Source: an uncultured Porphyromonadaceae bacterium
Lineage (GTDB): Bacteria > Bacteroidota > Bacteroidia > Bacteroidales > Muribaculaceae
DNA: 5,647 nt
Assembly (NCBI GenBank): GCA_947176545.1
Contig: CAMWRB010000095.1
Span: forward strand, 1 to 5,647
Direction: 5' to 3'
A program made the position numbers and the translations under genes. Below the pieces are notes generated by a model. That model searched no databases. It had not been told where the DNA came from and saw only the letters and a program-made list of their open reading frames with translations. Every line of letters begins with the position of its first letter. The stretch's first letter is position 1. Of the stretch, positions 1-5,647 are shown piece by piece.

Positions 1-37
1 TACGGATGTTATTTCCGTTCTCGGCTCTCCTTTGGTA

Positions 38-1507
38 CTACTTTCCGATGCAGAAGCGGGAGAAGATGGTTTGGAGGAGGGTGTCGGTTGTGATGGAGCC
101 GGTGATGGTGCCGAGGTGATGGATGGATTCGCGGAGGTCCTGGCTCAGGAGGTCGACGCTTAGACCGGCATCGAGCGAGGTTAAAAAACGGGCGAGTGAG
201 CGGTGAGTCTCTTTAAGGCTCTCGTAGTGACGGGCATTCGTCACGATAAATTCCGATTGTAAATCCAATCCTTTGCGTGCGGCGGATACCAGGCGCTCAC
301 ATAAAACATCGATTCCCCAACCTTCTTTGGCCGAGATAATTACAGGGTCATCAATACTGATATTTTCATCTGTTAAGGTGACTTCTGATTTTCTATCCCG
401 GAGGTCACTTTTGCTGATGACATATATTATCTCCGGATTGAAGTCACTTCCTGAATCTTTCCGGGGTTCGCGAGCCCCTTCTTTAACGACTTGTTCATAT
501 GCGCTTTCGCAGCCGTTAATTCCTTCAGAATGACAATCCACAATCTCTTTCATATATTTCATCTGCGAGCATAAATCATCACTTCCATCTATGAGACAAA
601 GTATTATATCTGCGTTGGCTATATGTTTCTTAGCTCGTTCGATACCGATAGCCTCTATCCGGTCGTCCGAATCTCTCAATCCCGCGGTATCGGCAAATCT
701 GAACAATACTCCATCAATTTCCGCAACATCCTCAATAATATCCCGCGTGGTGCCGGCAATTTCAGACACGATTGCCTTCTCCTCACCGACAAGCCTGTTC
801 AACAGTGTTGATTTACCCGCATTGGGACATCCGGCTATTACTACATTCACACCATTCTTGATAGCGCGCCCGGCACGAAAAGTTGAGGCAAGACGGTCGA
901 TTTCTGTCATTAATGCTTCGCTGAGCAGTCTGAGATGTGAACGGTCTGCAAATTCCACATCCTCTTCCGAGAAGTCAAGCTCCAATTCCAGAAGCGATGC
1001 GAGAGTCACCATTTCCTCTCTTATCGAGTTAAGTTTGTTTGAGAAATCCCCTTTCATCTGTCGTGTGGCAAGTCGGAGATTGGCGCGTGAAGATGCTGAA
1101 ATCATATCCGCTACTCCTTCGGCCTGTGCTAAATCCAATCGTCCGTTCACAAAGGCTCTGCGGGTAAATTCTCCTGACGATGCTACGCGTGCTCCTGCGT
1201 CTACCAACAGATTGATAATCTCTTGCTGAATCCATACGGACCCATGTACGGATAATTCAACCGTATCCTCTCCTGTGAATGAACGCGGTGCTCTGAAGAT
1301 TGTCGCAACAGCCGTATCTATTACCTCGCCGTTGTTGTCCACAATATCGCCCAAATGCGCCGAATGTGAGTCACACTCTGTCAATGCCTTACCTCTCCAT
1401 ATACGCTGCGTTATCGCCAACGCATCACTACCGCTGATTCTTATTACGGCGATACCTCCGACACCCGGAGGTGTCGAGACGGCAGCTATAGTATCGTTTA
1501 AATCCAT
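38..1507 (-). CDS. mnmE: tRNA uridine-5-carboxymethylaminomethyl(34) synthesis GTPase MnmE
   Basis: MnmE is a cytoplasmic GTPase that works with MnmG to install the (carboxymethyl)aminomethyl group on C5 of wobble uridine 34 in certain tRNAs. The 489-residue product starts with the family-typical DTIAAVSTPPGVGGIAVIR in its N-terminal formyl-tetrahydrofolate-binding domain (about 1-120). The helical domain is interrupted by a G domain: P-loop GCPNAGKST (226-234), with the Asn that binds potassium in the family at 229; G2 GTTRD (252-256); G3 DTAG (273-276); a Glu at 285, 12 residues after the G3 Asp, where E. coli has its catalytic Glu; and G5 SAK (392-394). The C-terminus is the diagnostic FCIGK with the conserved Cys. 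Two oddities: G4 reads SKSD (365-368) where NKxD is usual, and there is extra sequence at about 322-357, making the protein longer than the roughly 450-460 usual for the family. It starts 28 bases after the nuclease stop with no promoter visible between, so co-transcription is likely. Identification is near certain. Confidence 0.97.
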   Translation of the reverse strand: MDLNDTIAAVSTPPGVGGIAVIRISGSDALAITQRIWRGKALTECDSHSAHLGDIVDNNGEVIDTAVATIFRAPRSFTGEDTVELSVHGSVWIQQEIINLLVDAGARVASSGEFTRRAFVNGRLDLAQAEGVADMISASSRANLRLATRQMKGDFSNKLNSIREEMVTLASLLELELDFSEEDVEFADRSHLRLLSEALMTEIDRLASTFRAGRAIKNGVNVVIAGCPNAGKSTLLNRLVGEEKAIVSEIAGTTRDIIEDVAEIDGVLFRFADTAGLRDSDDRIEAIGIERAKKHIANADIILCLIDGSDDLCSQMKYMKEIVDCHSEGINGCESAYEQVVKEGAREPRKDSGSDFNPEIIYVISKSDLRDRKSEVTLTDENISIDDPVIISAKEGWGIDVLCERLVSAARKGLDLQSEFIVTNARHYESLKETHRSLARFLTSLDAGLSVDLLSQDLRESIHHLGTITGSITTDTLLQTIFSRFCIGK

Positions 1508-1535
1508 AATCTGTATATTGACACTCAGGTGGTAA

Positions 1536-2402
1536 CTAACGGCCGTTCCATTCAGTAAATGAATATCTTGACTCTACATCATTCTCAATATCGTCGGGTA
1601 AGGCCGAGAAGAAGTCAAGACCGGTCAATTCCTCGACACGGTCAACCGATACGGCATAATCCTGCATATTCCCCGGTGATTTGGCATTTGGAAAAATAAA
1701 GCCAATGGCTCTTGGCTTTGTGAGATATGGAGCCAGCAGAACCTTAAAGAATGCTCCGGGCACACTTACTCCTGTGTCACCTATTCGTTTCGTATCGACA
1801 GGCGTATATATTGGTCCGGCAACAATCACGATGGCGGAGTCGCGCTCTGCCCATACACGTTCCTTCTTTTCCAGAGTGGCCCACGCCCCGGCATTCAATT
1901 CATGGTCCTGCGGAGTCATATTGGCCATTACGAAGCAGTCGCGCATTGCGTCTGCACTCCATTTCTGGTCTGCTGAAGGGCACATATGCCCACGGTCATA
2001 ACCGGAGTTTTTATAATCTGCCGTCGAAGGACATCCGTACACCTCCTCATCCTGCCAGAAGGTCTTGTATCTTGACTCCGGGCCATCCGTTTCAGTGGCA
2101 AGAAGTTCCCATGACACCCATACGGGTGTGTGCCGTTGCTCATTGAATGCAAGCCTGAAGCCCTCATATTCCCTGACCGGCCATTCAGTCCCCTTTACCG
2201 CCTTGACATTATCCAATCCCGGGATATGATTGGTTTTTATCATCACATCTTCCCTGTTTTGTGATGACAAGCGTGATAATCCGACAATACCCCAAATGAC
2301 TATCGCTGCTACACACACACCGATGATAATCAGCCCCCAATTGATACGACGGGGAGGGTTTCCGCTATTGCCATAGTTACTCTTATTCATTCCAAGACTC
2401 AT
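1536..2402 (-). CDS. Membrane-anchored DNA/RNA non-specific endonuclease (NucA/Serratia nuclease family)
   Basis: This is a metal-dependent nuclease of the beta-beta-alpha-metal endonuclease family (Serratia nuclease, NucA), which cuts DNA and RNA with little sequence preference. In the 288-residue product the catalytic core is intact: DRGHM at 136-140 (general base His139), then N161-MTPQ, N170, E178 and R182. From N161 to R182 these have the same spacing as N110, N119, E127 and R131 of the Serratia enzyme; N119 and E127 help bind the metal water cluster there. Residues about 23-42 form a hydrophobic segment after a basic stretch (PPRR), which fits a signal anchor or uncleaved signal peptide with the nuclease outside the cytoplasm. 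The only Cys near it (C30, in IGVC) is not a good lipobox. The annotated Met at 2402 lies only a few bases from the predicted transcription start, so Met5 (ATG ending at 2388) is an equally plausible start. The role could be nutrient scavenging of nucleic acids or degradation of external DNA; the sequence does not decide. Confidence 0.93.
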   Translation of the reverse strand: MSLGMNKSNYGNSGNPPRRINWGLIIIGVCVAAIVIWGIVGLSRLSSQNREDVMIKTNHIPGLDNVKAVKGTEWPVREYEGFRLAFNEQRHTPVWVSWELLATETDGPESRYKTFWQDEEVYGCPSTADYKNSGYDRGHMCPSADQKWSADAMRDCFVMANMTPQDHELNAGAWATLEKKERVWAERDSAIVIVAGPIYTPVDTKRIGDTGVSVPGAFFKVLLAPYLTKPRAIGFIFPNAKSPGNMQDYAVSVDRVEELTGLDFFSALPDDIENDVESRYSFTEWNGR

Positions 2403-2410
2403 AATAATTA

Positions 2411-2418
2411 CAAATATA
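2411..2418 (-). promoter_or_regulatory. Predicted -7 element for the nuclease-mnmE unit
   Basis: Read leftward the sequence is TATATTTG, a perfect match to the Bacteroides -7 consensus TAnnTTTG. I do not see a clear TTTG at the expected -33 distance on this strand, so support rests on the -7 box and its position. Transcription would begin near 2404-2406. That leaves at most a few bases before the first Met codon (2402), or about 15 bases before the second (2390). Confidence 0.5.
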
Positions 2419-2428
2419 AGAAATAATT

Positions 2429-2460
2429 TTTGGTTAATATTGCGGAATATGTTAAATTTG
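2429..2460 (+). promoter_or_regulatory. Predicted Bacteroidota sigma-ABfr-type promoter for pepT-miaA
   Basis: TAAATTTG at 2453-2460 matches the Bacteroides -7 consensus TAnnTTTG exactly. A TTTG at 2429-2432 lies 20 bases upstream, close to the usual 19-base spacing for the -33 element. The predicted start point, around 2465-2468, gives a leader of about 65 bases before the pepT ATG. No Shine-Dalgarno sequence precedes that ATG (the bases before it are atcccatatc), which is normal for this phylum. Confidence 0.7.
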
Positions 2461-2468
2461 TGTCATAT

Positions 2469-2490
2469 AGCCTGTCACACAAGACAGGTT
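2469..2490 (+). promoter_or_regulatory. Hairpin in the predicted pepT 5' leader
   Basis: CCTGTC (2471-2476) and GACAGG (2483-2488) are perfect inverted repeats around a 6-base loop (acacaa). As RNA the stem can extend to 8 pairs through a G-U and an A-U pair (2469-2470 with 2489-2490). It begins within a few bases of the predicted transcription start. It could be a 5' stabilising hairpin or a small operator for a dimeric regulator. There is no T tract, so it is not an intrinsic terminator. No function is demonstrated. Confidence 0.4.
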
Positions 2491-2530
2491 CATAATAAAT
2501 CAAAACATATCGACCAATAAATCCCATATC

Positions 2531-3748
2531 ATGAATGTCGTAGATAGATTTCTAAGCTTTGTGAAGTTTGACACTCAGAGCGATGATGAGACCAATATGA
2601 CCCCCTCCACTCCGGGTCAGATGGAGTTTGCAAAATATCTTAAGGGTGAGCTTGAGAAGATGAATCTTGAGGAGATAACACTCGATGAGAACGGCTATCT
2701 TATGGCCACACTCCCTTCCAATGTAGAAAAGGATGTGCCGGTAGTCGGTTTTATTGCTCACCTTGACACAGCTCCCGACATGAGCGGCAAACATGTTAAT
2801 CCGCGCATCGTCAGCAACTATGACGGTGGAGACATCACTCTCAACGAGTCACAGAACATTATTCTGTCTCCCTCGGAATTTCCTGAAATGCTCAACTATC
2901 TCGGTCAGGACCTGATTGTCACCGATGGCACAACATTACTTGGTGCTGACGACAAAGCCGGTATCGCGGAGATTATTTCAGCCGTGGCATATCTGCAGGC
3001 TCATCCCGAAATCAAGCACGGCAAGATACGTATCGCCTTTAATCCCGACGAAGAGATAGGCAAAGGTGCACACAAATTTGATGTGGAACGTTTCGGTTGC
3101 GAATTTGCATACACTATGGATGGTGGTGCTGTCGGTGAACTCGAATATGAGAATTTCAATGCAGCCGGAGCCAAAATCACAATTAAGGGCCGCAACGTTC
3201 ATCCCGGAACTGCCAAACACAAGATGGTCAATTCAATACGTGTAGCCAATCAGTTTATATCCATGCTTCCGCGCTGGGAAACCCCCGAACACACCGAAGG
3301 TTATGAGGGTTTTTACCATCTTGTAGCCATCAACGGCTCTGTTGAGGAGACTACTCTCTACTATATCATCCGCGACCACGACCGTGCACGCTTCGAGAGC
3401 CGCAAGCGCGAGATAGAGCATCTGGTAGCCAAGACCAACGAGGAATTCCCCGGCAGCTGCACAGCTGAAATCACCGACCAATACTACAATATGCGTGAGA
3501 AGATAGCGCCCGTCATGCACATCATTTCTCTTGCAGAAGAAGCCATGCGCGAAGCCGGTATCGAGCCTCACGTTCAGCCGATTCGTGGCGGTACTGATGG
3601 CGCTCAGCTGTCGTTCAAGGGTCTACCCTGTCCTAATATTTTTGCCGGAGGCGAGAACTTCCACGGCCGTTATGAGTACGTGCCCATCCCGTCGATGGAA
3701 AAGGCATGTCAGGTCATCATCAACATAGCGCGCAAACTCGCGGAATAA
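2531..3748 (+). CDS. pepT: Peptidase T (tripeptide aminopeptidase, M20B family)
   Basis: PepT is a cytoplasmic two-zinc aminopeptidase that removes the N-terminal residue of tripeptides in the last steps of peptide breakdown. The 405 residues match the usual family length (E. coli about 408). All the M20 metal and catalytic positions can be placed: HLD (H77, D79) in [10 protein letters not shown]; the zinc-bridging Asp140 in GADDKAG; the Glu pair E174-E175 in [11 protein letters not shown]; Asp197 in [14 protein letters not shown]; and His378 in [13 protein letters not shown]. The lid or dimerisation domain lies at about 205-325, including NVHPGTAK (222-229). The ATG at 2531 gives the expected family N-terminus (a short helix, then [10 protein letters not shown]). 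It is the first gene of a rightward unit with miaA, under the promoter predicted at 2429-2460. No sign of truncation or frameshift. Confidence 0.97.
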   Translation: MNVVDRFLSFVKFDTQSDDETNMTPSTPGQMEFAKYLKGELEKMNLEEITLDENGYLMATLPSNVEKDVPVVGFIAHLDTAPDMSGKHVNPRIVSNYDGGDITLNESQNIILSPSEFPEMLNYLGQDLIVTDGTTLLGADDKAGIAEIISAVAYLQAHPEIKHGKIRIAFNPDEEIGKGAHKFDVERFGCEFAYTMDGGAVGELEYENFNAAGAKITIKGRNVHPGTAKHKMVNSIRVANQFISMLPRWETPEHTEGYEGFYHLVAINGSVEETTLYYIIRDHDRARFESRKREIEHLVAKTNEEFPGSCTAEITDQYYNMREKIAPVMHIISLAEEAMREAGIEPHVQPIRGGTDGAQLSFKGLPCPNIFAGGENFHGRYEYVPIPSMEKACQVIINIARKLAE

Positions 3749-3764
3749 GTTGTCAAGCGTTCTG

Positions 3765-4637
3765 ATGAAGAAAGCTATAGTTATAACAGGGCCGACTGCC
3801 TCCGGGAAGTCGGCCCTTGCCATTGAGGTAGCCCGCCGTCTCGACACCCATATCATATCGGCCGACAGCCGTCAGATATATCGTGGCATACCCATCGTCA
3901 CTGCCGTTCCGTCGCCCGAGCAACTGAAAGCCGTACCACATCACATGATTGATGTATTACCGCTTGATGCATACTACAGCGCATCGTTGTTTGAGCAACA
4001 GGCTCTCCAACTGTGCAATGATATTTTTGCTGAAAATGATACCGTCGTTGTCTGCGGAGGCTCGATGATGTATATCGATGCCTTCTGCAACGGCATTGAC
4101 CCGCTACCGACTGTACCGGACACCATCCGGCAACAATTGACCGAACTTCATACAGTGAATGGTAACGAGTGGCTTCTTCAACGACTTCAAGAGCTTGACC
4201 CGATATACTATGAGCAGGTGGACCTCAACAACATCAAGCGTGTGTTTCATGCCGTTGAAATCATAATGACCTCCGGATGCCCATATAGCACACTTAGAAC
4301 AGGGAAGAAGGTCCAACGAAATTTTGAGATAGAGAAGTATTATATCGACATGCCGCGACAACAGCTTTTCGAGCGCATCAATAGTCGGGTCGACGCTATG
4401 GTGGAAGCCGGTCTCGAAGAGGAGGCAGAATCCGTATCACACCTGCGCGGACTCAATTCGCTCAACACCGTCGGACTCAAGGAGATGTTTGCCTACTTCG
4501 ACGGAGAAATGTCAAGAGAGACAGCAATCGAACGTATCAAAAAGAACACTCGCGTATATGCCAAGAAGCAGATGACCTGGTTTGCAAAAGACACCGATCT
4601 GCTCGATGCCGCCGTACTTAAGGACAAATATTGTTGA
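3765..4637 (+). CDS. miaA: tRNA dimethylallyltransferase (isopentenyl-A37 tRNA synthase) MiaA
   Basis: MiaA transfers a dimethylallyl group from DMAPP to N6 of A37 in tRNAs that read codons starting with U, the first step of the i6A/ms2i6A modification. From the ATG at 3765 the product has 290 residues. Visible motifs are the P-loop GPTASGKS (9-16), SADSRQIYRG (32-41), GGSMMYIDAFCNGID (98-112, in place of GGTGLY as I recall in Bacteroidota homologues), NNIKRVFHAVEI (155-166), NTVGLKE (234-240) and QMTWFAKD (269-276). I prefer this ATG to the in-frame TTG at 3750 because it places the P-loop about eight residues from the start, as usual in the family, and avoids a rare start codon. The gene begins 16 bases after the pepT stop, so the two are probably co-transcribed. 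No intrinsic terminator is visible after the stop. The final residues (DKYC) end close to where shorter family members end. Confidence 0.96.
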   Translation: MKKAIVITGPTASGKSALAIEVARRLDTHIISADSRQIYRGIPIVTAVPSPEQLKAVPHHMIDVLPLDAYYSASLFEQQALQLCNDIFAENDTVVVCGGSMMYIDAFCNGIDPLPTVPDTIRQQLTELHTVNGNEWLLQRLQELDPIYYEQVDLNNIKRVFHAVEIIMTSGCPYSTLRTGKKVQRNFEIEKYYIDMPRQQLFERINSRVDAMVEAGLEEEAESVSHLRGLNSLNTVGLKEMFAYFDGEMSRETAIERIKKNTRVYAKKQMTWFAKDTDLLDAAVLKDKYC

Positions 4638-4702
4638 GTGCCGCAGGTATTGGACATGAAAAGCTCGCTTACACATAATTAGATTAGAGACTCGCATTTA
4701 GA

Positions 4703-5410
4703 ATGGATACACGCGCTATATTAAATAAAAGAATCTCATTATGCCCGAATATTCATGCAATCTCGTATAAAACCATTACATTGTTCGAGGCTCTGAACTC
4801 TATTCGTAAAGGAGTGTATCAGATGCAGATTATGAATATTCGTAAACTTCTACAAAATGGTAACATTCAATCCTACATATCTGAGAAAAAGAATTTACCA
4901 TCGTTTATATTTGCCGGAATAGCATTTTGCAACAGACATAAATTTGACATTTCCGGTTATACATCATTGATGATTGTAGACATTGACAAAGTGGAAAATC
5001 TCGAACAGGCAAAAGCGATGCTGATTTCAGACAAATTTGTGGTCAGCGTTTGGATATCTCCTTCCGGAAATGGTTTAAAAGCCCTCTTATACTTAAACTA
5101 TAAGGATAGAATCAATGAAGATTACTGGATATTCCATGAATATTGCGCATTCCCTCAGATTGCAAACTACTTTATGACGACATATGGCATTCAAATTGAT
5201 AAAACCGGCGCAGATATTACAAGACTATGTTTTGTTTCATACTACCGTGAAATTCATCTCAAAAATGAGTTTGAACCATTCCCGATAGATATTACCCTCA
5301 CAAATAAACAAATATGGAAAATCCGCAACAAGTACTATTATGGCAGTAAATCTGTTCGAAAAGCTATTTCAATTGAAAAAAAAATCTCGAAATTGCTTAA
5401 GAATGAATAA
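4703..5410 (+). CDS. Stand-alone VirE N-terminal (BT4734/BF3469-like) domain protein, primase-like
   Basis: This 235-residue protein resembles the VirE N-terminal domain (BT4734/BF3469-like), usually found in Bacteroidales mobile or integrated elements in front of, or next to, a VirE-type P-loop helicase/ATPase. Matching features in order: ISL near the start (11-13); TLFEALNSIRKGVYQ (26-40); LPSFIFAGIAF (65-75), equivalent to the family's LPAFTPSGTF; a hydrophobic strand ending in DID (93-95); SPSGNGLK (119-126); and D166, GAD (169-171) and RLCFVSY (174-180). The DxD plus SGxGxK pattern recalls archaeo-eukaryotic primases, so a DNA-replication role is a reasonable inference, not shown. The usual Asp after RLCFVSY is Tyr here. 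No VirE ATPase domain follows in any frame, so this is either a naturally separate N-terminal protein or a remnant. The gene is AT-richer than its neighbours: a spot count at 4861-4920 gives 18 G/C of 60, against 33 of 60 at 3661-3720 in pepT. I see no TAnnTTTG in the 65 bases upstream. Confidence 0.82.
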   Translation: MDTRAILNKRISLCPNIHAISYKTITLFEALNSIRKGVYQMQIMNIRKLLQNGNIQSYISEKKNLPSFIFAGIAFCNRHKFDISGYTSLMIVDIDKVENLEQAKAMLISDKFVVSVWISPSGNGLKALLYLNYKDRINEDYWIFHEYCAFPQIANYFMTTYGIQIDKTGADITRLCFVSYYREIHLKNEFEPFPIDITLTNKQIWKIRNKYYYGSKSVRKAISIEKKISKLLKNE

Positions 5411-5420
5411 CACCCGTAAC

Positions 5421-5445
5421 TAAAGCCAACAAATTTCAGGCTTTA
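5421..5445. repeat. Stem-loop just after the VirE_N gene
   Basis: TAAAGCC (5421-5427) and GGCTTTA (5439-5445) are perfect 7-base inverted repeats with an 11-base loop, starting 10 bases after the stop codon of the VirE_N gene. No T run follows on either strand, so a standard intrinsic terminator is not supported. It could still mark the 3' end of the transcript. Confidence 0.35.
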
Positions 5446-5521
5446 CCTGCCCGACCGCTCCTTGATTGACGACTTCCATGAAGTGGTCGCGGTTATCTAT
5501 TTTGAGACCTAAGAACAACGC

Positions 5522-5550
5522 TGATAGCCCCGAACATAGAGAGGTTATCA
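5522..5550. repeat. Imperfect stem-loop in the gene-free tail
   Basis: TGATAGCC (5522-5529) can pair with GGTTATCA (5543-5550), giving eight pairs including one G-U, around a 13-base loop. Length and position are compatible with chance, and it is listed because two other stem-loops lie in the same 237 bases. Confidence 0.22.
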
Positions 5551-5616
5551 CGGTGTATGCCATAGTGAACGAATTTCTGGTCTATACCTTTTTTACTCAT
5601 ATCTTACGCCTGTTGC

Positions 5617-5631
5617 GGATAGAAGCTATCC
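5617..5631. repeat. Short perfect hairpin near the right edge
   Basis: GGATAG (5617-5622) and CTATCC (5626-5631) form a perfect 6-base stem with a 3-base loop (AAG). No T tract follows on either strand. It lies near the window end, next to CCAGTTTAACGTGTCAG, and I cannot tell whether it belongs to a larger element beyond the edge. Confidence 0.3.
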
Positions 5632-5647
5632 CAGTTTAACGTGTCAG

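Larger units (their letters stand above)
5411..5647. other. Unassigned 237-base tail with overlapping short ORFs
   Basis: No recognisable gene, RNA or complete insertion sequence is seen here. Three short ATG-started frames overlap. On the plus strand, 5478-5639 encodes 53 residues beginning MKWSRLSILRPKNNADSPEH. On the minus strand, 5493-5600 encodes 35 residues beginning MSKKGIDQKFVHYGIHRDNL, and 5420-5563 encodes 47 residues containing LKIDNRDHFMEVVNQGAVG. The two minus-strand frames overlap with a one-base offset, as a frameshifted remnant of one gene might. I recognise none of them, and at these lengths chance is a full explanation. Base composition (26 G/C of 60 at 5461-5520) is closer to the housekeeping genes than to the AT-rich gene beside it. 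Confidence 0.3.

Noticed and set aside
1..37. Possible terminator after mnmE
   Set aside because: Only a 4-base inverted repeat (CGGA/TCCG) is visible, with no T tract in the direction of transcription.
92..124. Repeated GGTGATGG units near the 3' end of mnmE
   Set aside because: They encode the ordinary HHLGTITGSITT segment of MnmE. The repetition comes from Gly/Thr/Ile/His codons read on the opposite strand.
591..1229. 212-codon open frame on the plus strand inside mnmE
   Set aside because: It is fully antisense to a conserved gene, its translation is Ser/Arg/Ile-rich without domain character, and it mirrors the codon pattern of mnmE.
1681..2146. Two plus-strand open frames antisense to the nuclease gene
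   Set aside because: They overlap the intact nuclease catalytic region, resemble no family I know, and overlap each other in different frames.
2301..2324. Possible lipoprotein signal (IGVC) in the nuclease N-terminus
   Set aside because: The residue before Cys is Val, the Cys lies in the middle of the hydrophobic segment, and the family does not need lipidation. A signal anchor fits better.
2552..3571. Several minus-strand open frames inside pepT
   Set aside because: All are antisense to a complete, motif-rich peptidase gene. Their Cys/His-rich, patchy compositions are typical of shadow frames.
3750..3764. TTG start for miaA adding five residues (MSSVL)
   Set aside because: The ATG at 3765 gives the family-typical distance to the P-loop, and the extra residues have no counterpart I know in MiaA.
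4638..4702. tRNA or terminator between miaA and the VirE_N gene
   Set aside because: No cloverleaf arms, TTC-type loop or GC-rich stem with a T run can be built in these 65 bases.

Overview
The window looks like chromosomal DNA from a member of the Bacteroidota, most likely a gut-type Bacteroidales. Three things point there. The proteins have Bacteroidales character, including a VirE N-terminal (BT4734/BF3469-type) protein and a MiaA with GGSMMY in place of GGTGLY. No Shine-Dalgarno-like sequence precedes the starts I checked (pepT, miaA, the VirE_N gene). The one gene-free interval between divergent genes carries perfect matches to the Bacteroides -7 promoter element TAnnTTTG on both strands. 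The genus cannot be decided from the sequence alone.

Layout. Positions 38-2402 form a leftward pair: a membrane-anchored DNA/RNA non-specific endonuclease (1536-2402), followed 28 bases downstream by the tRNA-modification GTPase gene mnmE (38-1507). Positions 2403-2530 are a compact divergent promoter region with a hairpin in the predicted pepT leader. Positions 2531-4637 form a rightward pair: pepT (tripeptidase T) and, 16 bases later, miaA (tRNA dimethylallyltransferase). Then comes a clearly AT-richer gene (4703-5410) for a stand-alone VirE N-terminal domain with primase-like motifs. It resembles the front half of proteins carried by Bacteroidales mobile elements. The last 237 bases hold no convincing gene, only small stem-loops and short overlapping ORFs on both strands.

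How the genes relate. mnmE and miaA are both core translation-fidelity genes: MnmE acts with MnmG on wobble U34, and MiaA prenylates A37. Here they lie in opposite-facing transcription units that share one promoter region. PepT and the exported nuclease are both degradative enzymes, but nothing in the sequence ties them to tRNA modification beyond gene order. The right end (from about 4640) looks like the start of an accessory segment joined to a conserved housekeeping block.

I see no strong evidence for a complete new system. The points most worth a second look are the orphan VirE_N protein with its undefined 3' flank, the unusual MnmE G domain (inserted segment and a Ser in the G4 motif), and the nuclease-mnmE pairing.
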